Part shown: in pieces, positions 12,214 through 24,946 of the stretch
Position numbering within the stretch: the first letter of the stretch is position 1
Layout: every line of letters begins with the position of its first letter
Assembly (NCBI GenBank): GCA_029224185.1
Contig: CM055198.1
Span: 4,290,424-4,354,423, forward strand
DNA length: 64,000 nt
Origin: Karalla daura
Lineage: Eukaryota > Chordata > Actinopteri > Chaetodontiformes > Leiognathidae
Reading direction: 5' to 3'
The notes under the pieces: generated by a model
Databases searched by the model: none
Seen by the model: the letters and a program-made list of their open reading frames with translations, nothing else
What the model was told of the DNA's origin: nothing
Program-made: the position numbers and the translations under genes

Positions 12214-12379
12214 AGCGAGCGAGCCCAAACCCACCATTTGGGGTGTGAGCCGCCTCCGGGGTGGCCCACGCTCACTGGAAAAAGCAATCCCGATGCCGGA
12301 TTTGATCCTGGAGCTGAGATATTAAAGTGAAAAAAACGACCACCCCGGACCTGTCGTTTTGGCCGAGATCCCGACCCCG
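12214..12379 (+). repeat. 166-bp monomer with an 11-base deletion
   Basis: Unit positions 115-125 are missing: GATATTAAAG ending at 12,327 joins directly to TGAAAAAAAC. The lost segment is flanked by AAAG direct repeats (unit 111-114 and 122-125), leaving one copy, as expected of slippage or microhomology-mediated deletion. It removes most of the right arm of the GAGCT/AGCTC dyad. This is the only monomer whose length is not 177. It moves the array phase by 11 bases and shifts every reading frame. TTA at 12,322-12,324 thereby becomes a stop in the long minus-strand frame. Confidence 0.96.
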
Positions 12380-14326
12380 AGCGAGCGAGCCCAAACCCAC
12401 CATTTGGGGTGTGAGCCGCCTCCGGGGTGGCCCACGCTCACTGGAAAAAGCAATCCCGAGGCCGGCTTTGATCCTGGAGCTGAGATATTAAAGCTCGCCG
12501 AAAGTGAAAAAAACGACCACCCCGGACCTGTCGTTTTGGCCGAGATCCCGACCCCGAGCGAGCGAGCCCAAACCCACCATTTGGGGTGTGAGCCGCCTCC
12601 GGGGTGGCCCACGCTCACTGGAAAAAGCAATCCCGAGGCCGGCTTTGATCCTGGAGCTGAGATATTAAAGCTCGCCGAAAGTGAAAAAAACGACCACCCC
12701 GGACCTGTCGTTTTGGCCGAGATCCCGACCCCGAGCGAGCGAGCCCAAACCCACCATTTGGGGTGTGAGCCGCCTCCGGGGTGGCCCACGCTCACTGGAA
12801 AAAGCAATCCCGAGGCCGGCTTTGATCCTGGAGCTGAGATATTAAAGCTCGCCGAAAGTGAAAAAAACGACCACCCCGGACCTGTCGTTTTGGCCGAGAT
12901 CCCGACCCCGAGCGAGCGAGCCCAAACCCACCATTTGGGGTGTGAGCCGCCTCCGGGGTGGCCCACGCTCACTGGAAAAAGCAATCCCGAGGCCGGCTTT
13001 GATCCTGGAGCTGAGATATTAAAGCTCGCCGAAAGTGAAAAAAACGACCACCCCGGACCTGTCGTTTTGGCCGAGATCCCGACCCCGAGCGAGCGAGCCC
13101 AAACCCACCATTTGGGGTGTGAGCCGCCTCCGGGGTGGCCCAGGCTCACTGGAAAAAGCAATCCCGATGCCGGATTTGATCCTGGAGCTGAGATATTAAA
13201 GCTCGCCGAAAGTGAAAAAAACGACCACCCCGGACCTGTCGTTTTGGCCGAGATCCCGACCCCGAGCGAGCGAGCCCAAACCCACCATTTGGGGTGTGAG
13301 CCGCCTCCGGGGTGGCCCACGCTCACTGGAAAAAGCAATCCCGAGGCCGGCTTTGATCCTGGAGCTGAGATATTAAAGCTCGCCGAAAGTGAAAAAAACG
13401 ACCACCCCGGACCTGTCGTTTTGGCCGAGATCCCGACCCCGAGCGAGCGAGCCCAAACCCACCATTTGGGGTGTGAGCCGCCTCCGGGGTGGCCCAGGCT
13501 CACTGGAAAAAGCAATCCCGATGCCGGATTTGATCCTGGAGCTGAGATATTAAAGCTCGCCGAAAGTGAAAAAAACGACCACCCCGGACCTGTCGTTTTG
13601 GCCGAGATCCCGACCCCGAGCGAGCGAGCCCAAACCCACCATTTGGGGTGTGAGCCGCCTCCGGGGTGGCCCACGCTCACTGGAAAAAGCAATCCCGAGG
13701 CCGGCTTTGATCCTGGAGCTGAGATATTAAAGCTCGCCCAAAGTGAAAAAAACGACCACCCCGGACCTGTCGTTTTGGCCGAGATCCCGACCCCGAGCGA
13801 ACGAGCCCAAACCCACCATTTGGGGTGTGAGCCGCCTCCGGGGTGGCCCACGCTCACTGGAAAAAGCAATCCCGAGGCCGGCTTTGATCCTGGAGCTGAG
13901 ATATTAAAGCTCGCCGAAAGTGAAAAAAACGACCACCCCGGACCTGTCGTTTTGGCCGAGATCCCGACCCCGAGCGAGCGAGCCCAAACCCACCATTTGG
14001 GGTGTGAGCCGCCTCCGGGGTGGCCCAGGCTCACTGGAAAAAGCAATCCCGAGGCCGGCTTTGATCCTGGAGCTGAGATATTAAAGCTCGCCGAAAGTGA
14101 AAAAAACGACCACCCCGGACCTGTCGTTTTGGCCGAGATCCCGACCCCGAGCGAGCGAGCCCAAACCCACCATTTGGGGTGTGAGCCGCCTCCGGGGTGG
14201 CCCAGGCTCACTGGAAAAAGCAATCCCGATGCCGGATTTGATCCTGGAGCTGAGATATTAAAGCTCGCCGAAAGTGAAAAAAACGACCACCCCGGACCTG
14301 TCGTTTTGGCCGAGATCCCGACCCCG
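12380..14326 (+). repeat. Local expansion of 81G/56G variant monomers
   Basis: There are eleven consecutive A-type units, each with GAGGCCGGC, CCCAGGCTC or both (one near 14,030 has both). Elsewhere these variants occur only in five-unit cassettes or singly (about 54,409 and 60,604). There is no B-type and no 110G in the block. Private changes are GCCCAAAGTG at about 13,736 and GAGCGAACGAG at about 13,795. The block starts immediately after the deletion monomer, so both may trace to one local amplification event. Confidence 0.9.
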
Positions 14327-14680
14327 AGCGAGCGAGCCCAAACCCACCATTTGGGGTGTGAGCCGCCTCCGGGGTGGCCCACGCTCACTGGAAAAAGCAA
14401 TCCCGATGCCGGATTTGATCCTGGAGCTGAGATATTAAAGCTCGCCGAAAGTGAAAAAAACGACCACCCCGGACCTGTCGTTTTGGCCGAGATCCCGACC
14501 CCGAGCGAGCGAGCCCAAACCCACCATTTGGGGTGTGAGCCGCCTCCGGGGTGGCCCACGCTCACTGGAAAAAGCAATCCCGATGCCGGATTTGATCCTT
14601 GAGCTGAGATATGAAAGCTCGCCGAAAGTGAAAAAAACGACCACCCCGGACCTGTCGTTTTGGCCGAGATACCGACCCTG
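14327..14680 (+). repeat. Two plain A-type monomers at a block boundary
   Basis: The second unit has a private G-to-T change giving GATCCTTGAG at about 14,594, plus 110G at 14,613. They separate the 81G/56G expansion from the GAGATACC-led block. Confidence 0.8.
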
Positions 14681-17512
14681 AGCGAGCGAGCCCAAACCCA
14701 CCATTTGGGGTGTGAGCCGCCTCCGGGGTGGCCCACGCTCACTGGAAAAAGCAATCCCGATGCCGGATTTGATCCTGGAGCTGAGATATTAAAGCTCGCC
14801 GAAAGTGAAAAAAACGACCACCCCGGACCTGTCGTTTTGGCCGAGATCCCGACCCTGAGCGAGCGAGCCCAAACCCACCATTTGGGGTGTGAGCCGCCTC
14901 CGGGGTGGCCCACGCTCACTGGAAAAAGCAATCCCGATGCCGGATTTGATCCTGGAGCTGAGATATTAAAGCTCGCCGAAAGTGAAAAAAACGACCACCC
15001 CGGACCTGTCGTTTTGGCCGAGATCCCGACCCCGAGCGAGCGAGCCCAAACCCACCATTTGGGGTGTGAGCCGCCTCCGGGGTGGCCCACGCTCACTGGA
15101 AAAAGCAATCCCGATGCCGGATTTGATCCTGGAGCTGAGATATTAAAGCTCGCCGAAAGTGAAAAAAACGACCACCCCGGACCTGTCGTTTTGGCCGAGA
15201 TCCCGACCCCGAGCGAGCGAGCCCAAACCCACCATTTGGGGTGTGAGCCGCCTCCGGGGTGGCCCACGCTCACTGGAAAAAGCAATCCCGATGCCGGGTG
15301 TTGTTCCGGAGCTGAGATATTTACCTTCAACGAAAAGGAAAAAAACGACCACCCCGGACCTGTCGTTTTGGCCGAGATCCCGACCCCGAGCGAGCGAGCC
15401 CAAACCCACCATTTTGGGTGTGAGCCGCCTCCGGGGTGGCCCACGCTCACTGGAAAAAGCAATCCCGATGCCGGGTGTTGTTCCGGAGCTGAGATATTTA
15501 CCTTCAACGAAAAGGAAAAAAACGACCACCCCGGACCTGTCGTTTTGGCAGAGATCCCGACCCTGAGCGAGCGAGCCCAAACCCACCATTTGGGGTGTGA
15601 GCCGCCTCCGGGGTGGCCCACGCTCACTGGAAAAAGCAATCCCGATGCCGGATTTGATCCTGGAGCTGAGATATTAAAGCTCGCCGAAAGTGAAAAAAAC
15701 GACCACCCCGGACCTGTCGTTTTGGCCGAGATCCCGACCCTGAGCGAGCGAGCCCAATCCCACCATTTGGGGTGTGAGCCGCCTCCGGGGTGGCCCACGC
15801 TCACTGAAAAAAGCAATCCCGATGCCGGATTTGATCCTGGAGCTGAGATATTAAAGCTCGCCGAAAGTGAAAAAAACGACCACCCCGGACCTGTCGTTTT
15901 GGCCGAGATCCCGACCCCGAGCGAGCGAGCCCAAACCCACCATTTGGGGTGTGAGCCGCCTCCGGGGTGGCCCACGCTCACTGGAAAAAGCAATCCCGAT
16001 GCCGGATTTGATCCTGGAGCTGAGATATTAAAGCTCGCCGAAAGTGAAAAAAACGACCACCCCGGACCTGTCGTTTTGGCCGAGATCCCGACCCCGAGCG
16101 AGCGAGCCCAAACCCACCATTTGGGGTGTGAGCCGCCTCCGGGGTGGCCCACACTCACTGGAAAAAGCAATCCCCATGCCGGATTTGATCCTGGAGCTGA
16201 GATATTAAAGCTCGCCGAAAGTGAAAAAAACGACCACCCCGGACCTGTCGTTTTGGCCGAGATCCCGACCCCGAGCGAGCGAGCCCAAACCCACCATTTG
16301 GGGTGTGAGCCGCCTCCGGGGTGGCCCACGCTCACTGGAAAAAGCAATCCCGATGCCGGGTGTTGTTCCGGAGCTGAGATATTTACCTTCAACGAAAAGG
16401 AAAAAAACGACCACCCCGGACCTGTCGTTTTGGCCGAGATCCCGACCCCGAGCGAGCGAGCCCAAACCCACCATTTTGGGTGTGAGCCGCCTCCGGGGTG
16501 GCCCACGCTCACTGGAAAAAGCAATCCCGATGCCGGGTGTTGTTCCGGAGCTGAGATATTTACCTTCAACGAAAAGGAAAAAAACGACCACCCCGGACCT
16601 GTCGTTTTGGCAGAGATCCCGACCCTGAGCGAGCGAGCCCAAACCCACCATTTGGGGTGTGAGCCGCCTCCGGGGTGGCCCACGCTCACTGGAAAAAGCA
16701 ATCCCGATGCCGGATTTGATCCTGGAGCTGAGATATTAAAGCTCGCCGAAAGTGAAAAAAACGACCACCCCGGACCTGTCGTTTTGGCCGAGATCCCGAC
16801 CCTGAGCGAGCGAGCCCAATCCCACAATTTGGGGTGTGAGCCGCCTCCGGGGTGGCCCACGCTCACTGAAAAAAGCAATCCCGATGCCGGATTTGATCCT
16901 GGAGCTGAGATATTAAAGCTCGCCGAAAGTGAAAAAAACGACCACCCCGGACCTGTCGTTTTGGCCGAGATCCCGACCCCGAGCGAGCGAGCCCAAACCC
17001 ACCATTTGGGGTGTGAGCCGCCTCCGGGGTGGCCCACGCTCACTGGAAAAAGCAATCCCGATGCCGGATTTGATCCTGGAGCTGAGATATTAAAGCTCGC
17101 CGAAAGTGAAAAAAACGACCACCCCGGACCTGTCGTTTTGGCCGAGAACCCGACCCCGAGCGAGCGAGCCCAAACCCACAATGTGGGGCGTGAGCCGCCT
17201 CCGGGGTGGCCCACGCTCACTGGAAAAAGCAATCCCGATGCCGGGTGTTGTTCCGGAGCTGAGATATTTACCTTCAACGAAAAGGAAAAAAACGACCACC
17301 CCGGACCTGTCGTTTTGGCAGAGATCCCGACCCCGAGCGAGCGAGCCCAAACCCACCATTTGGGGTGTGAGCCGCCTCCGGGGTGGCCCACGCTCACTGG
17401 AAAAAGCAATCCCGATGCCGGATTTGATCCTGGAGCTGAGATATGAAAGCTCGCCGAAAGTGAAAAAAACGACCACCCCGGACCTGTCGTTTTGGCCGAG
17501 ATCCCGACCCCG
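14681..17512 (+). repeat. 16-monomer block with an internal 6-monomer repeat, copy 1
   Basis: After the GAGATACC marker come three A units, then a six-monomer motif twice (15,212-16,273 and 16,274-17,335). Each motif has a B, a B with ACCATTTTGGG, a 176T-flanked A, a unit with CACTGAAAAAAGC, an A, and a sixth unit. The sixth unit is the CACACTC/CCCCATGCC form in the first motif and a 22A-type B in the second. The CACTGAAAAAAGC unit reads CCCACCATT in the first motif and CCCACAATT in the second. The whole recurs 22 monomers later. Confidence 0.87.
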
Positions 17513-18928
17513 AGCGAGCGAGCCCAAACCCACCATTTGGGGTGTGAGCCGCCTCCGGGGTGGCCCACGCTCACTGGAAAAAGCAATCCCGATGCCGGAT
17601 TTGATCCTGGAGCTGAGATATTAAAGCTCGCCGAAAGTGAAAAAAACGACCACCCCGGACCTGTCGTTTTGGCCGAGATCCCGACCCCGAGCGAGCGAGC
17701 CCAAACCCACCATTTGGGGTGTGAGCCGCCTCCGGGGTGGCCCACGCTCACTGGAAAAAGCAATCCCGATGCCGGGTGTTGTTCCGGAGCTGAGATATTT
17801 ACCTTCAACGAAAAGGAAAAAAACGACCACCCCGGACCTGTCGTTTTGGCAGAGATCCCGACCCCGAGCGAGCGAGCCCAAACCCACCATTTGGGGTGTG
17901 AGCCGCCTCCGGGGTGGCCCACGCTCACTGGAAAAAGCAATCCCGATGCCGGATTTGATCCTGGAGCTGAGATATGAAAGCTCGCCGAAAGTGAAAAAAA
18001 CGACCACCCCGGACCTGTCGTTTTGGCCGAGATCCCGACCCCGAGCGAGCGAGCCCAAACCCACCATTTGGGGTGTGAGCCGCCTCCGGGGTGGCCCACG
18101 CTCACTGGAAAAAGCAATCCCGATGCCGGATTTGATCCTGGAGCTGAGATATTAAAGCTCGCCGAAAGTGAAAAAAACGACCACCCCGGACCTGTCGTTT
18201 TGGCCGAGATCCCGACCCCGAGCGAGCGAGCCCAAACCCACCATTTGGGGTGTGAGCCGCCTCCGGGGTGGCCCACGCTCACTGGAAAAAGCAATCCCGA
18301 TGCCGGGTGTTGTTCCGGAGCTGAGATATTTACCTTCAACGAAAAGGAAAAAAACGACCACCCCGGACCTGTCGTTTTGGCAGAGATCCCGACCCCGAGC
18401 GAGCGAGCCCAAACCCACCATTTGGGGTGTGAGCCGCCTCCGGGGTGGCCCACGCTCACTGGAAAAAGCAATCCCGATGCCGGATTTGATCCTGGAGCTG
18501 AGATATTAAAGCTCGCCGAAAGTGAAAAAAACGACCACCCCGGACCTGTCGTTTTGGCCGAGATCCCGACCCTGAGCGAGCGAGCCCAAACCCACCATTT
18601 GGGGTGTGAGCCGCCTCCGGGGTGGCCCACGCTCACTGGAAAAAGCAATCCCGATGCCGGATTTGATCCTGGAGCTGAGATATTAAAGCTCGCCGAAAGT
18701 GAAAAAAACGACCACCCCGGACCTGTCGTTTTGGCCGTGATCCCGACCCCGAGCGAGCGAGCCCAAACCCACCATTTGGGGTGTGAGCCGCCTCCGGGGT
18801 GGCCCACGCTCACTGGAAAAAGCAATCCCGATGCCGGATTTGATCCTGGAGCTGAGATATGAAAGCTCGCCGAAAGTGAAAAAAACGACCACCCCGGACC
18901 TGTCGTTTTGGCCGAGATCCCGACCCCG
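17513..18928 (+). repeat. Eight-monomer spacer between the two 22-monomer copies
   Basis: This is a short mixture of A and B units: A, B, A with 110G; then A, B, A, 176T-flanked A, and A with 110G. The last five resemble 21,407-22,291. There is a private GCCGTGATCC at about 18,735. Confidence 0.78.
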
Positions 18929-21406
18929 AGCGAGCGAGCCCAAACCCACCATTTGGGGTGTGAGCCGCCTCCGGGGTGGCCCACGCTCACTGGAAAAAGC
19001 AATCCCGATGCCGGATTTGATCCTGGAGCTGAGATATTAAAGCTCGCCGAAAGTGAAAAAAACGACCACCCCGGACCTGTCGTTTTGGCCGAGATCCCGA
19101 CCCCGAGCGAGCGAGCCCAAACCCACCATTTGGGGTGTGAGCCGCCTCCGGGGTGGCCCACGCTCACTGGAAAAAGCAATCCCGATGCCGGGTGTTGTTC
19201 CGGAGCTGAGATATTTACCTTCAACGAAAAGGAAAAAAACGACCACCCCGGACCTGTCGTTTTGGCCGAGATCCCGACCCCGAGCGAGCGAGCCCAAACC
19301 CACCATTTTGGGTGTGAGCCGCCTCCGGGGTGGCCCACGCTCACTGGAAAAAGCAATCCCGATGCCGGGTGTTGTTCCGGAGCTGAGATATTTACCTTCA
19401 ACGAAAAGGAAAAAAACGACCACCCCGGACCTGTCGTTTTGGCAGAGATCCCGACCCTGAGCGAGCGAGCCCAAACCCACCATTTGGGGTGTGAGCCGCC
19501 TCCGGGGTGGCCCACGCTCACTGGAAAAAGCAATCCCGATGCCGGATTTGATCCTGGAGCTGAGATATTAAAGCTCGCCGAAAGTGAAAAAAACGACCAC
19601 CCCGGACCTGTCGTTTTGGCCGAGATCCCGACCCTGAGCGAGCGAGCCCAATCCCACCATTTGGGGTGTGAGCCGCCTCCGGGGTGGCCCACGCTCACTG
19701 AAAAAAGCAATCCCGATGCCGGATTTGATCCTGGAGCTGAGATATTAAAGCTCGCCGAAAGTGAAAAAAACGACCACCCCGGACCTGTCGTTTTGGCCGA
19801 GATCCCGACCCCGAGCGAGCGAGCCCAAACCCACCATTTGGGGTGTGAGCCGCCTCCGGGGTGGCCCACGCTCACTGGAAAAAGCAATCCCGATGCCGGA
19901 TTTGATCCTGGAGCTGAGATATTAAAGCTCGCCGAAAGTGAAAAAAACGACCACCCCGGACCTGTCGTTTTGGCCGAGATCCCGACCCCGAGCGAGCGAG
20001 CCCAAACCCACCATTTGGGGTGTGAGCCGCCTCCGGGGTGGCCCACACTCACTGGAAAAAGCAATCCCCATGCCGGATTTGATCCTGGAGCTGAGATATT
20101 AAAGCTCGCCGAAAGTGAAAAAAACGACCACCCCGGACCTGTCGTTTTGGCCGAGATCCCGACCCCGAGCGAGCGAGCCCAAACCCACCATTTGGGGTGT
20201 GAGCCGCCTCCGGGGTGGCCCACGCTCACTGGAAAAAGCAATCCCGATGCCGGGTGTTGTTCCGGAGCTGAGATATTTACCTTCAACGAAAAGGAAAAAA
20301 ACGACCACCCCGGACCTGTCGTTTTGGCCGAGATCCCGACCCCGAGCGAGCGAGCCCAAACCCACCATTTTGGGTGTGAGCCGCCTCCGGGGTGGCCCAC
20401 GCTCACTGGAAAAAGCAATCCCGATGCCGGGTGTTGTTCCGGAGCTGAGATATTTACCTTCAACGAAAAGGAAAAAAACGACCACCCCGGACCTGTCGTT
20501 TTGGCAGAGATCCCGACCCTGAGCGAGCGAGCCCAAACCCACCATTTGGGGTGTGAGCCGCCTCCGGGGTGGCCCACGCTCACTGGAAAAAGCAATCCCG
20601 ATGCCGGATTTGATCCTGGAGCTGAGATATTAAAGCTCGCCGAAAGTGAAAAAAACGACCACCCCGGACCTGTCGTTTTGGCCGAGATCCCGACCCTGAG
20701 CGAGCGAGCCCAATCCCACAATTTGGGGTGTGAGCCGCCTCCGGGGTGGCCCACGCTCACTGAAAAAAGCAATCCCGATGCCGGATTTGATCCTGGAGCT
20801 GAGATATTAAAGCTCGCCGAAAGTGAAAAAAACGACCACCCCGGACCTGTCGTTTTGGCCGAGATCCCGACCCCGAGCGAGCGAGCCCAAACCCACCATT
20901 TGGGGTGTGAGCCGCCTCCGGGGTGGCCCACGCTCACTGGAAAAAGCAATCCCGATGCCGGATTTGATCCTGGAGCTGAGATATTAAAGCTCGCCGAAAG
21001 TGAAAAAAACGACCACCCCGGACCTGTCGTTTTGGCCGAGAACCCGACCCCGAGCGAGCGAGCCCAAACCCACAATGTGGGGCGTGAGCCGCCTCCGGGG
21101 TGGCCCACGCTCACTGGAAAAAGCAATCCCGATGCCGGGTGTTGTTCCGGAGCTGAGATATTTACCTTCAACGAAAAGGAAAAAAACGACCACCCCGGAC
21201 CTGTCGTTTTGGCAGAGATCCCGACCCCGAGCGAGCGAGCCCAAACCCACCATTTGGGGTGTGAGCCGCCTCCGGGGTGGCCCACGCTCACTGGAAAAAG
21301 CAATCCCGATGCCGGATTTGATCCTGGAGCTGAGATATGAAAGCTCGCCGAAAGTGAAAAAAACGACCACCCCGGACCTGTCGTTTTGGCCGAGATCCCG
21401 ACCCCG
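18929..21406 (+). repeat. 14-monomer block with internal 6-monomer repeat, copy 2
   Basis: This matches 15,035-17,512 at an offset of 3,894 bases (22 monomers), including the CACACTC/CCCCATGCC unit (20,044 against 16,150), both ACCATTTTGGG units and the CACTGAAAAAAGC pair. The six-monomer motif copies are 19,106-20,167 and 20,168-21,229. Confidence 0.88.
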
Positions 21407-22291
21407 AGCGAGCGAGCCCAAACCCACCATTTGGGGTGTGAGCCGCCTCCGGGGTGGCCCACGCTCACTGGAAAAAGCAATCCCGATGCCGGATTTGATC
21501 CTGGAGCTGAGATATTAAAGCTCGCCGAAAGTGAAAAAAACGACCACCCCGGACCTGTCGTTTTGGCCGAGATCCCGACCCCGAGCGAGCGAGCCCAAAC
21601 CCACCATTTGGGGTGTGAGCCGCCTCCGGGGTGGCCCACGCTCACTGGAAAAAGCAATCCCGATGCCGGGTGTTGTTCCGGAGCTGAGATATTTACCTTC
21701 AACGAAAAGGAAAAAAACGACCACCCCGGACCTGTCGTTTTGGCAGAGATCCCGACCCCGAGCGAGCGAGCCCAAACCCACCATTTGGGGTGTGAGCCGC
21801 CTCCGGGGTGGCCCACGCTCACTGGAAAAAGCAATCCCGATGCCGGATTTGATCCTGGAGCTGAGATATTAAAGCTCGCCGAAAGTGAAAAAAACGACCA
21901 CCCCGGACCTGTCGTTTTGGCCGAGATCCCGACCCTGAGCGAGCGAGCCCAAACCCACCATTTGGGGTGTGAGCCGCCTCCGGGGTGGCCCACGCTCACT
22001 GGAAAAAGCAATCCCGATGCCGGATTTGATCCTGGAGCTGAGATATTAAAGCTCGCCGAAAGTGAAAAAAACGACCACCCCGGACCTGTCGTTTTGGCCG
22101 AGATCCCGACCCCGAGCGAGCGAGCCCAAACCCACCATTTGGGGTGTGAGCCGCCTCCGGGGTGGCCCACGCTCACTGGAAAAAGCAATCCCGATGCCGG
22201 ATTTGATCCTAGAGCTGAGATATGAAAGCTCGCCGAAAGTGAAAAAAACGACCACCCCGGACCTGTCGTTTTGGCCGAGATACCGACCCTG
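21407..22291 (+). repeat. Five-monomer A,B,A,A,A segment
   Basis: This has the same order as 18,044-18,928. The last unit has a private CCTAGAGC at about 22,208 and 110G, and it ends in the third GAGATACC marker (about 22,277), which opens the next block. Confidence 0.78.
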
Positions 22292-24946
22292 AGCGAGCGA
22301 GCCCAAACCCACCATTTGGGGTGTGAGCCGCCTCCGGGGTGGCCCACGCTCACTGGAAAAAGCAATCCCGATGCCGGATTTGATCCTGGAGCTGAGATAT
22401 TAAAGCTCGCCGAAAGTGAAAAAAACGACCACCCCGGACCTGTCGTTTTGGCCGAGATCCCGACCCTGAGCGAGCGAGCCCAAACCCACCATTTGGGGTG
22501 TGAGCCGCCTCCGGGGTGGCCCACGCTCACTGGAAAAAGCAATCCCGATGCCGGATTTGATCCTGGAGCTGAGATATTAAAGCTCGCCGAAAGTGAAAAA
22601 AACGACCACCCCGGACCTGTCGTTTTGGCCGAGATCCCGACCCCGAGCGAGCGAGCCCAAACCCACCATTTGGGGTGTGAGCCGCCTCCGGGGTGGCCCA
22701 CGCTCACTGGAAAAAGCAATCCCGATGCCGGATTTGATCCTGGAGCTGAGATATTAAAGCTCGCCGAAAGTGAAAAAAACGACCACCCCGGACCTGTCGT
22801 TTTGGCCGAGATCCCGACCCCGAGCGAGCGAGCCCAAACCCACCATTTGGGGTGTGAGCCGCCTCCGGGGTGGCCCACGCTCACTGGAAAAAGCAATCCC
22901 GATGCCGGGTGTTGTTCCGGAGCTGAGATATTTACCTTCAACGAAAAGGAAAAAAACGACCACCCCGGACCTGTCGTTTTGGCCGAGATCCCGACCCCGA
23001 GCGAGCGAGCCCAAACCCACCATTTGGGGTGTGAGCCGCCTCCGGGGTGGCCCACGCTCACTGGAAAAAGCAATCCCGATGCCGGGTGTTGTTCCGGAGC
23101 TGAGATATTTACCTTCAACGAAAAGGAAAAAAACGACCACCCCGGACCTGTCGTTTTGGCAGAGATCCCGACCCTGAGCGAGCGAGCCCAAACCCACCAT
23201 TTGGGGTGTGAGCCGCCTCCGGGGTGGCCCACGCTCACTGGAAAAAGCAATCCCGATGCCGGATTTGATCCTGGAGCTGAGATATTAAAGCTCGCCGAAA
23301 GTGAAAAAAACGACCACCCCGGACCTGTCGTTTTGGCCGAGATCCCGACCCCGAGCGAGCGAGCCCAATCCCACCATTTGGGGTGTGAGCCGCCTCCGGG
23401 GTGGCCCACGCTCACTGGAAAAAGCAATCCCGATGCCGGATTTGATCCTGGAGCTGAGATATTAAAGCTCGCCGAAAGTGAAAAAAACGACCACCCCGGA
23501 CCTGTCGTTTTGGCCGAGATCCCGACCCCGAGCGAGCGAGCCCAAACCCACCATTTGGGGTGTGAGCCGCCTCCGGGGTGGCCCACGCTCACTGGAAAAA
23601 GCAATCCCGATGCCGGATTTGATCCTGGAGCTGAGATATTAAAGCTCGCCGAAAGTGAAAAAAACGACCACCCCGGACCTGTCGTTTTGGCCGAGAACCC
23701 GACCCCGAGCGAGCGAGCCCAAACCCACAATGTGGGGCGTGAGCCGCCTCCGGGGTGGCCCACGCTCACTGGAAAAAGCAATCCCGATGCCGGGTGTTGT
23801 TCCGGAGCTGAGATATTTACCTTCAACGAAAAGGAAAAAAACGACCACCCCGGACCTGTCGTTTTGGCAGAGATCCCGACCCCGAGCGAGCGAGCCCAAA
23901 CCCACCATTTGGGGTGTGAGCCGCCTCCGGGGTGGCCCACGCTCACTGGAAAAAGCAATCCCGATGCCGGATTTGATCCTGGAGCTGAGATATGAAAGCT
24001 CGCCGAAAGTGAAAAAAACGACCACCCCGGACCTGTCGTTTTGGCCGAGATCCCGACCCTGAGCGAGCGAGCCCAAACCCACCATTTGGGGTGTGAGCCG
24101 CCTCCGGGGTGGCCCACGCTCACTGGAAAAAGCAATCCCGATGCCGGATTTGATCCTGGAGCTGAGATATTAAAGCTCGCCGAAAGTGAAAAAAACGACC
24201 ACCCCGGACCTGTCGTTTTGGCCGAGATCCCGACCCCGAGCGAGCGAGCCCAAACCCACCATTTGGGGTGTGAGCCGCCTCCGGGGTGGCCCACGCTCAC
24301 TGGAAAAAGCAATCCCGATGCCGGATTTGATCCTGGAGCTGAGATATTAAAGCTCGCCGAAAGTGAAAAAAACGACCACCCCGGACCTGTCGTTTTGGCC
24401 GAGATCCCGACCCCGAGCGAGCGAGCCCAAACCCACCATTTGGGGTGTGAGCCGCCTCCGGGGTGGCCCACGCTCACTGGAAAAAGCAATCCCGATGCCG
24501 GATTTGATCCTGGAGCTGAGATATTAAAGCTCGCCGAAAGTGAAAAAAACGACCACCCCGGACCTGTCGTTTTGGCCGAGAACCCGACCCCGAGCGAGCG
24601 AGCCCAAACCCACAATGTGGGGCGTGAGCCGCCTCCGGGGTGGCCCACGCTCACTGGAAAAAGCAATCCCGATGCCGGGTGTTGTTCCGGAGCTGAGATA
24701 TTTACCTTCAACGAAAAGGAAAAAAACGACCACCCCGGACCTGTCGTTTTGGCAGAGATCCCGACCCCGAGCGAGCGAGCCCAAACCCACCATTTGGGGT
24801 GTGAGCCGCCTCCGGGGTGGCCCACGCTCACTGGAAAAAGCAATCCCGATGCCGGATTTGATCCTGGAGCTGAGATATGAAAGCTCGCCGAAAGTGAAAA
24901 AAACGACCACCCCGGACCTGTCGTTTTGGCCGAGATCCCGACCCCG
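22292..24946 (+). repeat. 15-monomer GAGATACC-led block, third occurrence of the marker
   Basis: The order is close to 2,656-4,956, with a B doublet, an AATCCCACC unit at about 23,368, and two 22A-type B units near 23,728 and 24,613. The same order without the GAGATACC lead recurs at about 37,337-39,637, so this is the left part of the second copy of the large block. Confidence 0.83.
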
